Shown here piece by piece: positions 1 through 8,980 of a stretch of 64,000 nucleotides of DNA. The position numbers were made by a program, and so were the translations under genes. Under the pieces are notes generated by a model. That model saw only the letters and a program-made list of their open reading frames with translations, was not told the DNA's origin and did not search any database. Source of the DNA: Pectobacterium brasiliense (lineage in GTDB: Bacteria > Pseudomonadota > Gammaproteobacteria > Enterobacterales > Enterobacteriaceae); assembly GCF_013449685.1 (NCBI RefSeq), contig NZ_JACDSF010000033.1, positions 36,419 through 100,418 of the forward strand, given 5' to 3'. Each line of letters starts with the position of its first letter. Position 1 is the first letter of the stretch.

Positions 1-1088
1 GCCGCGATCACTACCACGGCCTGCCTGAGCGTGTAACCAACTACTTCCACTTCATCGCGCATGAAACTCGCGTGCTGATGGCAGAACTGGGCGTCAGTCG
101 TCTGGTGGATCTGATTGGTCGTACCGACTTGCTGGTTGAGCTGGACGGTTTCAGTGCGAAACAGAACAAGCTGGATCTGTCGCCGCTGCTGCACGCGGCA
201 CAGCCTCAGCCGGGCAAAGCGCTGTACTGCACTGAAAGCAATCTGTCGTTCGATAAAGGTTTGTTGAACAAAGAGCTGCTGGCGCAGGCACAGTCGCACA
301 TCGATGCGAAACAGGGCAAAGCGCTCTACTTCGACATCCGCAACACCGATCGCTCCGTCGGCGCGACGCTGTCCGGCGCGATTGCCGAGAAACATGGCGA
401 TCAAGGGCTGGCAGGCGATCCAATTAAAGCGCACTTCTCCGGTACCGCAGGACAGAGCTTTGGCGTCTGGAACGCCGGCGGCGTAGAGCTGAAATTAACC
501 GGTGATGCCAACGATTACGTGGGCAAAGGCATGGCGGGCGGCAGTATCTCCGTGCGTCCTCCAGTCGGTTCTGCCTTCCGCAGCCACGAAGCCAGCATCA
601 TCGGTAACACCTGCCTCTACGGCGCTACCGGCGGTAAGCTGTTTGCCGCGGGCCGTGCAGGTGAGCGTTTCGCCGTACGTAACTCCGGCTGTATCACCGT
701 GGTAGAAGGCATTGGCGATAACGGCTGTGAATACATGACAGGCGGGATCGTCTGCGTACTGGGTCGTACCGGCGTGAACTTTGGCGCAGGAATGACCGGT
801 GGATTCGCCTACGTGCTGGATGAAGACGGTGAATTCCGCAAACGCGTTAACCCGGAACTGGTGGAAGTGCTGGATGTCGAAGAACTGGCTATTCATGAAG
901 AACATCTTCGTGGCCTGATCACCGAGCACGTGCAGAATACCGGTTCACACCGCGGAGAAGAGATCCTCGCTAACTGGCCGACCTGGGCACCGAAGTTTGC
1001 TCTGGTGAAACCGAAGTCAAGTGATGTGAAGGCATTGTTGGGTCACCGTAGTCGTTCCGCAGCCGAGCTGCGGGTTCAGGCGCAGTAA
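1..1088 (+). CDS. gltB: Glutamate synthase (NADPH) large subunit GltB, C-terminal part
   Basis: The reading frame is already open at the window edge (frame begins at base 3), so only the last ~361 residues of a protein of about 1,500 are present. The visible part is the end of the FMN/Fe-S synthase region and the C-terminal GXGXG beta-helix, seen as repeated glycine-rich turns (GTAGQSFGVWNAGG, GKGMAGG, YGATGGK, MTGGIVCVLG, GMTGGFAYVLD). GltB hydrolyses glutamine and passes the ammonia through an internal tunnel to 2-oxoglutarate, giving two glutamates; electrons come from NADPH via GltD. The stop lies 9 bases before gltD, as in the usual gltBD operon. The N-terminal Cys amidotransferase domain and the promoter lie outside the window. 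Identification is firm. Confidence 0.97.
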   Translation, partial: RDHYHGLPERVTNYFHFIAHETRVLMAELGVSRLVDLIGRTDLLVELDGFSAKQNKLDLSPLLHAAQPQPGKALYCTESNLSFDKGLLNKELLAQAQSHIDAKQGKALYFDIRNTDRSVGATLSGAIAEKHGDQGLAGDPIKAHFSGTAGQSFGVWNAGGVELKLTGDANDYVGKGMAGGSISVRPPVGSAFRSHEASIIGNTCLYGATGGKLFAAGRAGERFAVRNSGCITVVEGIGDNGCEYMTGGIVCVLGRTGVNFGAGMTGGFAYVLDEDGEFRKRVNPELVEVLDVEELAIHEEHLRGLITEHVQNTGSHRGEEILANWPTWAPKFALVKPKSSDVKALLGHRSRSAAELRVQAQ

Positions 1089-2516
<1,428 letters not shown>

Positions 2517-2536
2517 GAACGACCCACTCCTCTTAA

Positions 2537-2565
2537 GGGCAGCGTAGGCTGCCCTTTTCTTTTTC
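2537..2565 (+). terminator. Terminator of gltBD
   Basis: GGGCAGC (2537-2543) pairs with GCTGCCC (2548-2554) over a 4-base loop and is followed by TTTTCTTTTT. It stands 20 bases after the gltD stop. Confidence 0.9.
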
Positions 2566-2590
2566 CGTCGTTACCTGACATTTCGGCTAA

Positions 2591-2800
<210 letters not shown>

Positions 2801-2831
2801 CCGCATAGCCAGCGAACAACGGGAATAAGAA

Positions 2832-2852
2832 AGGGCACCACAAGGATGCCCT
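2832..2852 (-). terminator. Terminator of sspA-sspB
   Basis: On the minus strand, GGGCA/TGCCC arms with a bulged base are followed by TTTCTT, just after the sspB stop. Confidence 0.7.
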
Positions 2853-2858
2853 CAAACA

Positions 2859-3362
2859 TTACTTCACGACCCGTAGCGACGGTCGGCCACCTTTAGGTGG
2901 CTGTGGTGGTTCATCATCAAAACCCGAGCCATCGTCAGGCGCTTCAAAATCAGGTGAGCTATCGACAATCGACATGACCGTCCCTGAAGCGAGTACGCCT
3001 TCCTGAAAGTCTTCATGCTCACTTGCAGATTCGTAAGCAGGTTCGGACTCAAACATCGTTCCAGCACCGTTCTCACGTGCATAAATCGCCATGACGGCCG
3101 CCATCGGTACATAAACCTGACGTGGTACGCCGCCAAAACGGGCATTGAAACGAACGCTGTCATCAGCTAACTCAAGGCCGCCAACAGCGCGCGGTGCGAC
3201 ATTCAGCACGATCTGGCCGTCACGGGCGAACTCCATCGGCACCATAACATCCGGCAGAGTGACATCTACCACCAGATGAGGCGTTAATTGGTTATCCAGT
3301 AACCAATCATAAAAAGCCCGTAATAAATACGGACGACGCGGAGACAGTTGAGACAACGCCAT
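2859..3362 (-). CDS. sspB: ClpXP protease specificity-enhancing factor SspB
   Basis: A 167-residue adaptor that binds ssrA-tagged peptides from stalled ribosomes (and RseA fragments in E. coli) and tethers them to ClpXP for degradation. Residues 1 to about 115 form the conserved substrate-binding fold (SQLSPRRPYLLRAFYDW..., FGGVPRQVYVP). An acidic, disordered linker follows, and the protein ends in GGRPSLRVVK, the short motif that docks on the ClpX N-domain. Length is normal for enterobacteria. The gene starts 5 bases after the sspA stop, so both are translated from one message. The first residues are MALSQL. Confidence 0.97.
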   Translation of the reverse strand: MALSQLSPRRPYLLRAFYDWLLDNQLTPHLVVDVTLPDVMVPMEFARDGQIVLNVAPRAVGGLELADDSVRFNARFGGVPRQVYVPMAAVMAIYARENGAGTMFESEPAYESASEHEDFQEGVLASGTVMSIVDSSPDFEAPDDGSGFDDEPPQPPKGGRPSLRVVK

Positions 3363-3367
3363 ACGGT

Positions 3368-4009
3368 TTAACCTCGGGTTTGCAAACGCATTTCACGTTC
3401 CACTTCCGTCAGGGAAGCCAGGAACGCATCACGCTCAAAGACGCGAGTCATGTAGCCTTTCAACTCTTTCGCGCCCGAACCACTCAGTTCAATGCCTAAC
3501 TGCGGCAGACGCCACAGCAGCGGAGCTAGATAGCAATCCACCAGGCTGAACTCTTCGCTCATGAAATAAGGTGCTTCATTGAACACGGGCGCAATGGCCA
3601 GCAGTTCTTCACGCAATTGCTTACGCGCGGCGTCTGCTTCCTGAGCGCTGCCGTGCGTAATTTTCTTCAGCAAAGAATACCAATCGCTCTCAATGCGGTG
3701 CATCATCAGGCGGCTGTTACCGCGCGCAACCGGATAGACAGGCATTAACGGCGGATGAGGAAAACGTTCATCCAGATACTCCATGATAATACGTGATTCA
3801 TAGAGCGTCAGTTCACGATCGACTAACGTTGGCACGGAACCGTAAGGATTGAGGTCAATAAGATCCTGAGGCAGATTATCCATGTCTACCTGCTCAATCT
3901 CGACACTCACACCCTTTTCCGCCAATACGATGCGGACCTGATGGCTAAAAATGTCGGACTGACCAGAAAACAGCGTCATTACCGAACGTTTGTTGGCAGC
4001 GACAGCCAT
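3368..4009 (-). CDS. sspA: Stringent starvation protein A, RNA-polymerase-associated
   Basis: A 213-residue glutathione-S-transferase-like protein without known GST activity. In E. coli it binds RNA polymerase and sigma-70 and affects stationary-phase, acid-tolerance and phage late transcription. An N-terminal thioredoxin-like half (about 10-85) leads to the conserved surface stretch ERFPHPPLMPVYP, then an all-helical half. The start is taken at MAVAANKRS (ATG ends at 4009): TTGGAGG lies 5 bases upstream and E. coli SspA begins the same way. A four-codon upstream extension also opens with ATG but overlaps this Shine-Dalgarno region. In E. coli sspA directly follows rpsI; here about 5.8 kb separate them. 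Confidence 0.97.
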   Translation of the reverse strand: MAVAANKRSVMTLFSGQSDIFSHQVRIVLAEKGVSVEIEQVDMDNLPQDLIDLNPYGSVPTLVDRELTLYESRIIMEYLDERFPHPPLMPVYPVARGNSRLMMHRIESDWYSLLKKITHGSAQEADAARKQLREELLAIAPVFNEAPYFMSEEFSLVDCYLAPLLWRLPQLGIELSGSGAKELKGYMTRVFERDAFLASLTEVEREMRLQTRG

Positions 4010-4356
4010 GAAAACCTCCAAGTTTATTGAGAATAATATGGCGAATAACTACGCAGTGAATAACCTGCAAACCGCTATTCGAAATTCTGCTCGCCAATGT
4101 GTAAACGTCACCTGATAAAATCCATCGTTTTAAACGACTACGCGATAGCTGGCACACAGGCATAAAATCGGCGGGTAGCTTATCAGATTTTGTTCGTTTT
4201 GTGGGGGAATAAGCGGAAAATCTTATTTAACAAAATGATAAATAAGTGTTTTTTTATTAAATACAAATTTTTCATTTGCAATCGCGAAGTCTAAACAACG
4301 CTGCCAGAGAATAATCTATCCTCGGAATTAGCCTGCGCTGAACCGTCAGATCCCTG

Positions 4357-4381
4357 GAAGCCGACGAGGGCCGTCGGCTTC
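4357..4381 (-). terminator. Perfect 10-bp hairpin downstream of the dehydratase gene
   Basis: GAAGCCGACG (4357-4366) and CGTCGGCTTC (4372-4381) pair perfectly over a 5-base loop, 45 bases after the stop of the minus-strand dehydratase gene. Neither side has a T-tract, so it may be a processed 3' end or boundary hairpin and not a classical terminator. The rest of 4010-4356 is AT-rich, presumably carries the sspA promoter, and shows no gene. Confidence 0.45.
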
Positions 4382-4425
4382 TAAGTAAGCGAAATTAAAG
4401 CATATTGACGCCGTTAAGCCAGCGG

Positions 4426-5682
4426 TTAAGGTCGTGCCGCCGTGCCATCCGGCAAGCGTGCATTCGTCCATGACGGCAATCCACCTTCAACAGGGAATTG
4501 CTTCGCTTTTTGCTCATCAATATCAATCCCTAATCCTGGCTTATCGTTCAGGTACGCGTATCCGCCTTCAATATCCGGGCAGCCGGGGAAAACGTCCCGT
4601 AGCGCTTCATTCATCGGCGTATATTCTTGAATACCCAGATTAGTAATGCTCATATCAATGTGCATATTCGCGACTACACCGACGGGTGAGATATCCCCTG
4701 GCCCATGCCAGGCGGTTCTCACACCATGAAATTCGGCGAGTGTCGCCAGTTTTTTGGCTGGCGTAATCCCACCGATCATACTGATATGGCAGCGAATAAA
4801 ATCAATCAGATGATTGGTTATCAGGTGCTTGTATTCGGCAACATGAACAAACAGTTCTCCCATGGCGATTGGGGTGGATGTTTGTTGGCGCATCACGCTA
4901 AGGAAATCAACATTCTCTGGAGCAACGGGGTCTTCAAGATAAAAGAGCTTGTAATCTTCCAAAGACTTCGCCATTTGCAACGCGGTAACCGGCGATACTC
5001 GCTCATGAACATCATGAATAAATTCAACATCAAACCCAATCTTATTGCGCAGATGATCGAAAAAAGCCGGAATGCTTCTGGCATAAGCATCAGGATCGAA
5101 ATAAATGCCGGGCGTCTTCGTTCTTGGTGAGCGCTTCGGCGTGATATTGGCTTTATCCAACTGAGTGGCAATCAGTTTGAGGTCTTCCGTCCCGGCTCCA
5201 CCGTACATGCCCATCTGACAACGAACATACTGATACCCTTCTTCTATCGCCGCACGGATGTTATCTTCCGCCGCAACCGCATCCGCACCATCGCAATGAC
5301 GATAAAGCGGAATACCGTCACGGCATTTGCCGCCCAGCAATTCATAGACCGGCAGGTTAGCGACTTTACCCTTGATATCCCACAGCGCCATATCGATAGC
5401 CGAGATCGCATTGTTCATCACCGGCCCATTGCGCCAATAGCCGCTCACGACGGAGGACTGCCAGATATCTTCAATACGAGAAGGATCTTTCCCGATCAGG
5501 AAAGGCTTCATGTACTCATTAATGGCCGCTTCAACCGCGAAAATACGTTGGGTGAAGGTTGCACATCCCAAACCATAAAGCCCCGGCTCGTTGGTTTCTA
5601 TCTTCACGACCACCAGATCAATGCCACCAGGCGCCGTCAGAATCGTTTTTACGTTTGTGATTTTCAGGTTACTCACTTTCAC
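4426..5682 (-). CDS. Enolase-superfamily sugar-acid dehydratase (ManD/RspA subgroup)
   Basis: A 418-residue enzyme of the mandelate racemase/enolase superfamily, in the subgroup of D-mannonate and D-gluconate dehydratases and RspA. Such enzymes remove a proton next to the carboxylate and expel water, giving a 2-keto-3-deoxy sugar acid. An N-terminal capping domain (1 to about 120) precedes the barrel. Expected barrel residues are present: D224 and H226 in HDVHER, E250 in YLEDP, E276 in GELF, and H326 in WHGPGD. The C-terminus reads LPDGTAARP, unlike the ...NW ending I recall for E. coli RspA, so the substrate should not be assumed. The gene diverges from an SDR-MFS pair and shares their operator motif. 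By inference it feeds the KDG pathway that soft-rot bacteria use for pectin; no kinase or aldolase gene lies nearby. Confidence 0.85.
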   Translation of the reverse strand: MKVSNLKITNVKTILTAPGGIDLVVVKIETNEPGLYGLGCATFTQRIFAVEAAINEYMKPFLIGKDPSRIEDIWQSSVVSGYWRNGPVMNNAISAIDMALWDIKGKVANLPVYELLGGKCRDGIPLYRHCDGADAVAAEDNIRAAIEEGYQYVRCQMGMYGGAGTEDLKLIATQLDKANITPKRSPRTKTPGIYFDPDAYARSIPAFFDHLRNKIGFDVEFIHDVHERVSPVTALQMAKSLEDYKLFYLEDPVAPENVDFLSVMRQQTSTPIAMGELFVHVAEYKHLITNHLIDFIRCHISMIGGITPAKKLATLAEFHGVRTAWHGPGDISPVGVVANMHIDMSITNLGIQEYTPMNEALRDVFPGCPDIEGGYAYLNDKPGLGIDIDEQKAKQFPVEGGLPSWTNARLPDGTAARP

Positions 5683-5744
5683 TCCTCAACTCAGCGAATT
5701 TACCGCATGTCATACCGTTGTGGATAACATTCCATACTTGTAAG

Positions 5745-5755
5745 TTGTCCTACAA
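5745..5755 (+). promoter_or_regulatory. Candidate GntR/FCD operator 1, 5' of the dehydratase gene
   Basis: TTGTCCTACAA fits the FadR-type pattern T-N-GT-N3-AC-N-A. It lies about 60 bases before the dehydratase start, inside the longer match AGTTGTCCTACAAATTAG (5743-5760). That stretch recurs with few changes before the divergent SDR gene (5976-5993). Confidence 0.6.
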
Positions 5756-5810
5756 ATTAGGTGTGTTATATCACGGTTTTTTTTACAGAGTACCGTTGCG
5801 TTCTCCATTA

Positions 5811-5826
5811 TGTGATAGAGATCAAA
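5811..5826 (+). promoter_or_regulatory. Possible CRP-binding site in the divergent promoter region
   Basis: TGTGATAGAGATCAAA has a perfect left arm (TGTGA), a 6-base spacer and a partial right arm (TCAAA versus TCACA). It sits between the divergent dehydratase and SDR genes. Cyclic-AMP control would suit a carbon-source locus. This is a motif match only. The rest of the 328-base intergenic region is AT-rich. Confidence 0.4.
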
Positions 5827-5977
5827 TTGTCACCCATTTAAAAAATAAACCATTAATATTTAATATCTTATTTTAATTTAAGCGATAACCATACAGAGAT
5901 GTTTGTGATCCTTGTTGCAAATTTATGGGTAAGATATTGATTTTATCAAGGCGAAAATCCAACCTTAAATAAGACAG

Positions 5978-5988
5978 TCGTCATACAA
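5978..5988 (+). promoter_or_regulatory. Candidate GntR/FCD operator 2, 5' of the SDR gene
   Basis: TCGTCATACAA also fits T-N-GT-N3-AC-N-A and lies 22 bases before the SDR start, where a bound repressor would block transcription. Its 10-base core CGTCATACAA recurs exactly, inverted, before the regulator gene (8164-8173). Confidence 0.6.
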
Positions 5989-6010
5989 ATTAAACGAGTG
6001 AGGAAACAAC

Positions 6011-6778
6011 ATGACCGCTTTATTTGATTTAACTGGGAAAACGGCGCTGGTAACGGGCTCTGCACGTGGACTGGGCTTTGCCTACGCAGAGGGCCTTGCC
6101 GCTGCGGGCGCACGGGTCATCTTGAATGATATTCGCGACACGCTGCTGGTCGCATCAGTGGATACGCTAACAAGCAAAGGCTACGATGCACACGGTGTCG
6201 CTTTCGACGTCACCAATGAACAGGCGATTGAGGAAGCTTTTAGCAAACTCGATGCAGAAGGGATCAGTGTCGACATCCTGATCAATAACGCTGGAATTCA
6301 GTACCGCAAACCGATGGTCGAACTGGAGTTGGAAAACTGGCAGAAGGTAATCGACACCAACCTGACCAGCGCATTCTTGGTCTCTCGCACTGCGGCGAAA
6401 CGGATGATTGCACGCAACAGTGGCGGCAAAATCATTAATATCGGCTCACTCACCAGCCAGGCGGCCCGCCCGACCGTTGCCCCGTATACGGCGGCAAAAG
6501 GTGGCATCAAAATGCTAACCTGCTCGATGGCCGCAGAATGGGCGCAGTTTAATATCCAGACCAACGCCATTGGGCCCGGCTACATTCTGACAGACATGAA
6601 CACCGCACTTATCGAAGACAAGCAGTTCGATAGCTGGGTGAAAAGCAGTAATCCTTCTCAGCGTTGGGGTCGTCCTGAAGAGCTCATCGGCACCGCCGTC
6701 TTCTTATCATCCAAATCGTCAGATTATATCAACGGGCAAATTATTTACGTTGATGGCGGCTGGCTCGCAGTACTGTAA
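6011..6778 (+). CDS. Short-chain dehydrogenase/reductase, gluconate 5-dehydrogenase-like
   Basis: A complete classical SDR of 255 residues with an N-terminal Rossmann motif TGSARGLG (15-22), NNAG (92-95), catalytic S146, Y159 and K163, and the terminal YINGQIIYVDGG. It most resembles IdnO/gluconate 5-dehydrogenase enzymes, which interconvert a sugar-acid hydroxyl and ketone with NAD(P)H in the cytoplasm. A Shine-Dalgarno GAGGAAACA precedes the ATG. It is divergent from the sugar-acid dehydratase and followed after 55 bases by an organic-anion MFS transporter. The likely role is therefore to oxidise or reduce an imported aldonate so that it enters the dehydratase step. The exact substrate cannot be read from sequence. 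Confidence 0.85.
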   Translation: MTALFDLTGKTALVTGSARGLGFAYAEGLAAAGARVILNDIRDTLLVASVDTLTSKGYDAHGVAFDVTNEQAIEEAFSKLDAEGISVDILINNAGIQYRKPMVELELENWQKVIDTNLTSAFLVSRTAAKRMIARNSGGKIINIGSLTSQAARPTVAPYTAAKGGIKMLTCSMAAEWAQFNIQTNAIGPGYILTDMNTALIEDKQFDSWVKSSNPSQRWGRPEELIGTAVFLSSKSSDYINGQIIYVDGGWLAVL

Positions 6779-6787
6779 TTTATATCT

Positions 6788-6814
6788 ACTGCCATTCGTT
6801 AAGTGAGTGGCAGT
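6788..6814 (+). other. Intercistronic hairpin between SDR and MFS genes
   Basis: ACTGCCATTC (6788-6797) and GAGTGGCAGT (6805-6814) form a 10-bp stem with one G-U pair and a 7-base loop. It lies 10 bases after the SDR stop and 20 before the MFS start, with no T-tract. It could protect or split the message. Confidence 0.5.
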
Positions 6815-6833
6815 AATTAAACGGGAAAACATC

Positions 6834-8120
6834 ATGAATCAAAACATACAAAAACAGTTAGCACCGATTCGCTGGCGTAAGTTAATTCCACTGGCGTTTA
6901 TTACCTATAGTCTTGCCTATCTCGATCGCGCTAATTATGGATTTGGCGCAGCTTCCGGTCTCGCTGAGGATCTCAATATCACACCAGGGATTTCTTCACT
7001 ACTAGGCGCTTTGTTCTTCCTTGGGTATTTTTTCTTTCAGGTGCCCGGTGGTATTTACGCTGAAAAAAGAAGTGCCAAGACGCTTATTTTTTGGAGTTTA
7101 ATTCTCTGGGGAATATTAGCAACGGCGACCGGCATGGTCCACGACGTTAAGGTGCTGGCAGTCATTCGCTTCCTGCTTGGTGTGGCTGAAAGTGTTGTGA
7201 TGCCTGCCATGCTTGTTTTTTTAAGTCATTGGTTTACTAAGAAAGAAAGGTCAAAAGCCAACACCTTCCTTTTTCTTGGCAACCCCATCACCGTACTTTG
7301 GATGTCAGTGCTGTCAGGCTATCTCGTGGAGGCCTTTGGCTGGCGCGGTATGTTTATTATCGAAGGTGTCCCCGCCATAATCTGGGCGGCTATATGGTGG
7401 TTTGTTTTTGTTGACCGCCCCACGGATGCGAAATGGTTAACAGAACAAGAAAAAGAAGATATTGAAGCAGCACTGGCAGCAGAACAAACCAATATTAAAG
7501 AAATTAAAAATTACAGCGAAGCATTTCGTTCCAGCAAAGTCTTATCACTCTCCTTTATACATTTCTTCTGGAATATTGGGATGTATGGTTTCATTATGTG
7601 GCTACCCTCTATTTTGAAATCAGCATCTGGATTGAGCATCGTAGCAACAGGTTGGCTATCTGCAGCACCCTACTTATTAGCTGTGCCACTTATGCTGGGT
7701 GCGTCTTGGTATTCAGATAAATTTCTAAACCGTAAAATCATTGTTCTTCTGTTTTTAGGATTGGGCGCAATCTGCTTTATTGGGTCGTTTACCGTTGGAG
7801 CATCCAATTTCTGGCTCTCATATGTCTTGTTGATGGTTGCCGGTGGCGCGATGTATACCCCTTACGGACCATTCTTTGCCGCAATACCGGAAATGATCCC
7901 GCGTAATGTGATGGCTGGTGCGATGGCATTTATCGTAAGTTTCGGCGCTCTAGGTTCGTTCGTCGGCTCATGGATTGTCGGTTATCTGAATGGCTTAACG
8001 GGTGGCCCAAGTGCTTCTTATGTCTTCATGGGGACCTCACTGGTTGTGGCAGTGCTACTCACCTCACTCACCTCATTTAGCACTAAAAAATCCACGGCAG
8101 CAAAAATACAAACTTGTTAA
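6834..8120 (+). CDS. MFS transporter, anion:cation symporter type (sugar acids)
   Basis: A 428-residue inner-membrane carrier with about twelve hydrophobic segments in the 6+6 arrangement of the major facilitator superfamily. YLDRANYGFG after helix 1 and the FQVPGG and RFLLGVAES stretches are typical of the anion:cation symporter family, which imports hexuronates, galactonate, tartrate and similar acids with protons. The ATG at 6834 is preferred, with GGGAAAA 5-11 bases upstream; an in-frame GTG at 6807 would add nine residues that overlap the intercistronic hairpin. Together with the SDR, the dehydratase and the GntR gene it forms an uptake-and-conversion cassette. The gene is visibly more AT-rich than the core genes nearby, suggesting acquisition. 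Confidence 0.85.
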   Translation: MNQNIQKQLAPIRWRKLIPLAFITYSLAYLDRANYGFGAASGLAEDLNITPGISSLLGALFFLGYFFFQVPGGIYAEKRSAKTLIFWSLILWGILATATGMVHDVKVLAVIRFLLGVAESVVMPAMLVFLSHWFTKKERSKANTFLFLGNPITVLWMSVLSGYLVEAFGWRGMFIIEGVPAIIWAAIWWFVFVDRPTDAKWLTEQEKEDIEAALAAEQTNIKEIKNYSEAFRSSKVLSLSFIHFFWNIGMYGFIMWLPSILKSASGLSIVATGWLSAAPYLLAVPLMLGASWYSDKFLNRKIIVLLFLGLGAICFIGSFTVGASNFWLSYVLLMVAGGAMYTPYGPFFAAIPEMIPRNVMAGAMAFIVSFGALGSFVGSWIVGYLNGLTGGPSASYVFMGTSLVVAVLLTSLTSFSTKKSTAAKIQTC

Positions 8121-8126
8121 GATCAG

Positions 8127-8152
8127 GCGCCCGCCTGGGCGCTTTGATTTTA
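8127..8152 (+). terminator. Terminator after the SDR-MFS operon
   Basis: GCGCCC (8127-8132) and GGGCGC (8137-8142) pair over GCCT, followed by TTTGATTTT. It lies 6 bases after the MFS stop, so the downstream regulator probably has its own promoter. Confidence 0.7.
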
Positions 8153-8163
8153 AAAGTGATATA

Positions 8164-8174
8164 TTGTATGACGT
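8164..8174 (-). promoter_or_regulatory. Candidate GntR/FCD operator 3, autoregulatory
   Basis: On the minus strand this reads ACGTCATACAA, sharing the exact core CGTCATACAA with operator 2. It lies 27 bases before the regulator start, the expected place for autorepression. Confidence 0.55.
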
Positions 8175-8200
8175 TTCTAAACTGACTACGGATACCTATA

Positions 8201-8959
8201 TTGAGCATAAAATCCATTCAAAAACAGAATGTTGTAAATGAAATTTATGATCAGATAAGCGGAAAATTGCTGGATGGTAGTTGGGCGCCAGGTAGCCGTT
8301 TACCCTCAGAAGCCGAGCTCGCCACCTCATTTAACGTCAGCCGAGTCAGCGTTCGCAGCGCGGTGCAACGTTTTCGTGATCTGGGAATTGTTGTGACCCG
8401 GCAGGGCAGCGGCAGCTATGTGAGCGAAAACTTCACGTCTCAGATGTTGAGTAACGATCCCCGCCCGATCATGCATCTTAGCCGCGAAGAGTTTCACGAT
8501 ATGATGATTTTCCGTCAGACAGTGGAGTTCAAATGCGTGGAGCTCGCAGTTACACACGCCACCGCTGACGACATCCGCCAGCTAGAAGACGCACTGAACA
8601 GTATGCTGATCAACAGAGGCGACTACAAAAAGTATTCGGAAGCGGACTACGAGTTCCATCTGGCGATTGTCAGGGCATCGCACAACAGCGTTTTTTACAA
8701 CGTGATGAGCTCGATTAAAGACATCTATTACTACTACCTTGAAGAGCTTAACCGTGCGCTCGGTATCACCCTCGAGAGTGTGGAGGCTCATATCAAGGTC
8801 TACATGTCGATCAAAAATCGTGATGCCAGTACGGCGGTAGAAGTGCTCAATGAAGCAATGTCAGGAAATATTATTGCCATCGAAAAAATCAAATCAACAG
8901 ATACAGCAGCTATAAAAGATCCGCCAGTTGCAGACTCAACTGGCGAAATGAATCAGTAG
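8201..8959 (+). CDS. GntR-family (FCD/FadR subfamily) transcriptional regulator
   Basis: A 252-residue regulator. Residues about 9-76 are a winged helix-turn-helix (LPSEAELATSFNVSRVSVRSAV, then the wing TRQGSGSYV). Residues about 95-230 form an all-helical FCD ligand domain, with the likely metal/ligand residues D149 and H153 (DYEFH) and H197 (EAHIKVY). FCD regulators typically sense a sugar acid and release the operator. The start is TTG at 8201: upstream stops exclude a longer frame, and the next methionine (the one in QMLSN) would remove the DNA-binding domain. The ribosome-binding site is weak, which may keep levels low. Matching T-N-GT-N3-AC-N-A sites stand before this gene and between the divergent enzyme genes, so it is inferred to control the cassette and itself. 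Confidence 0.88.
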   Translation: MSIKSIQKQNVVNEIYDQISGKLLDGSWAPGSRLPSEAELATSFNVSRVSVRSAVQRFRDLGIVVTRQGSGSYVSENFTSQMLSNDPRPIMHLSREEFHDMMIFRQTVEFKCVELAVTHATADDIRQLEDALNSMLINRGDYKKYSEADYEFHLAIVRASHNSVFYNVMSSIKDIYYYYLEELNRALGITLESVEAHIKVYMSIKNRDASTAVEVLNEAMSGNIIAIEKIKSTDTAAIKDPPVADSTGEMNQ

Positions 8960-8980
8960 GCAGTACCTAACGGATAAAAG

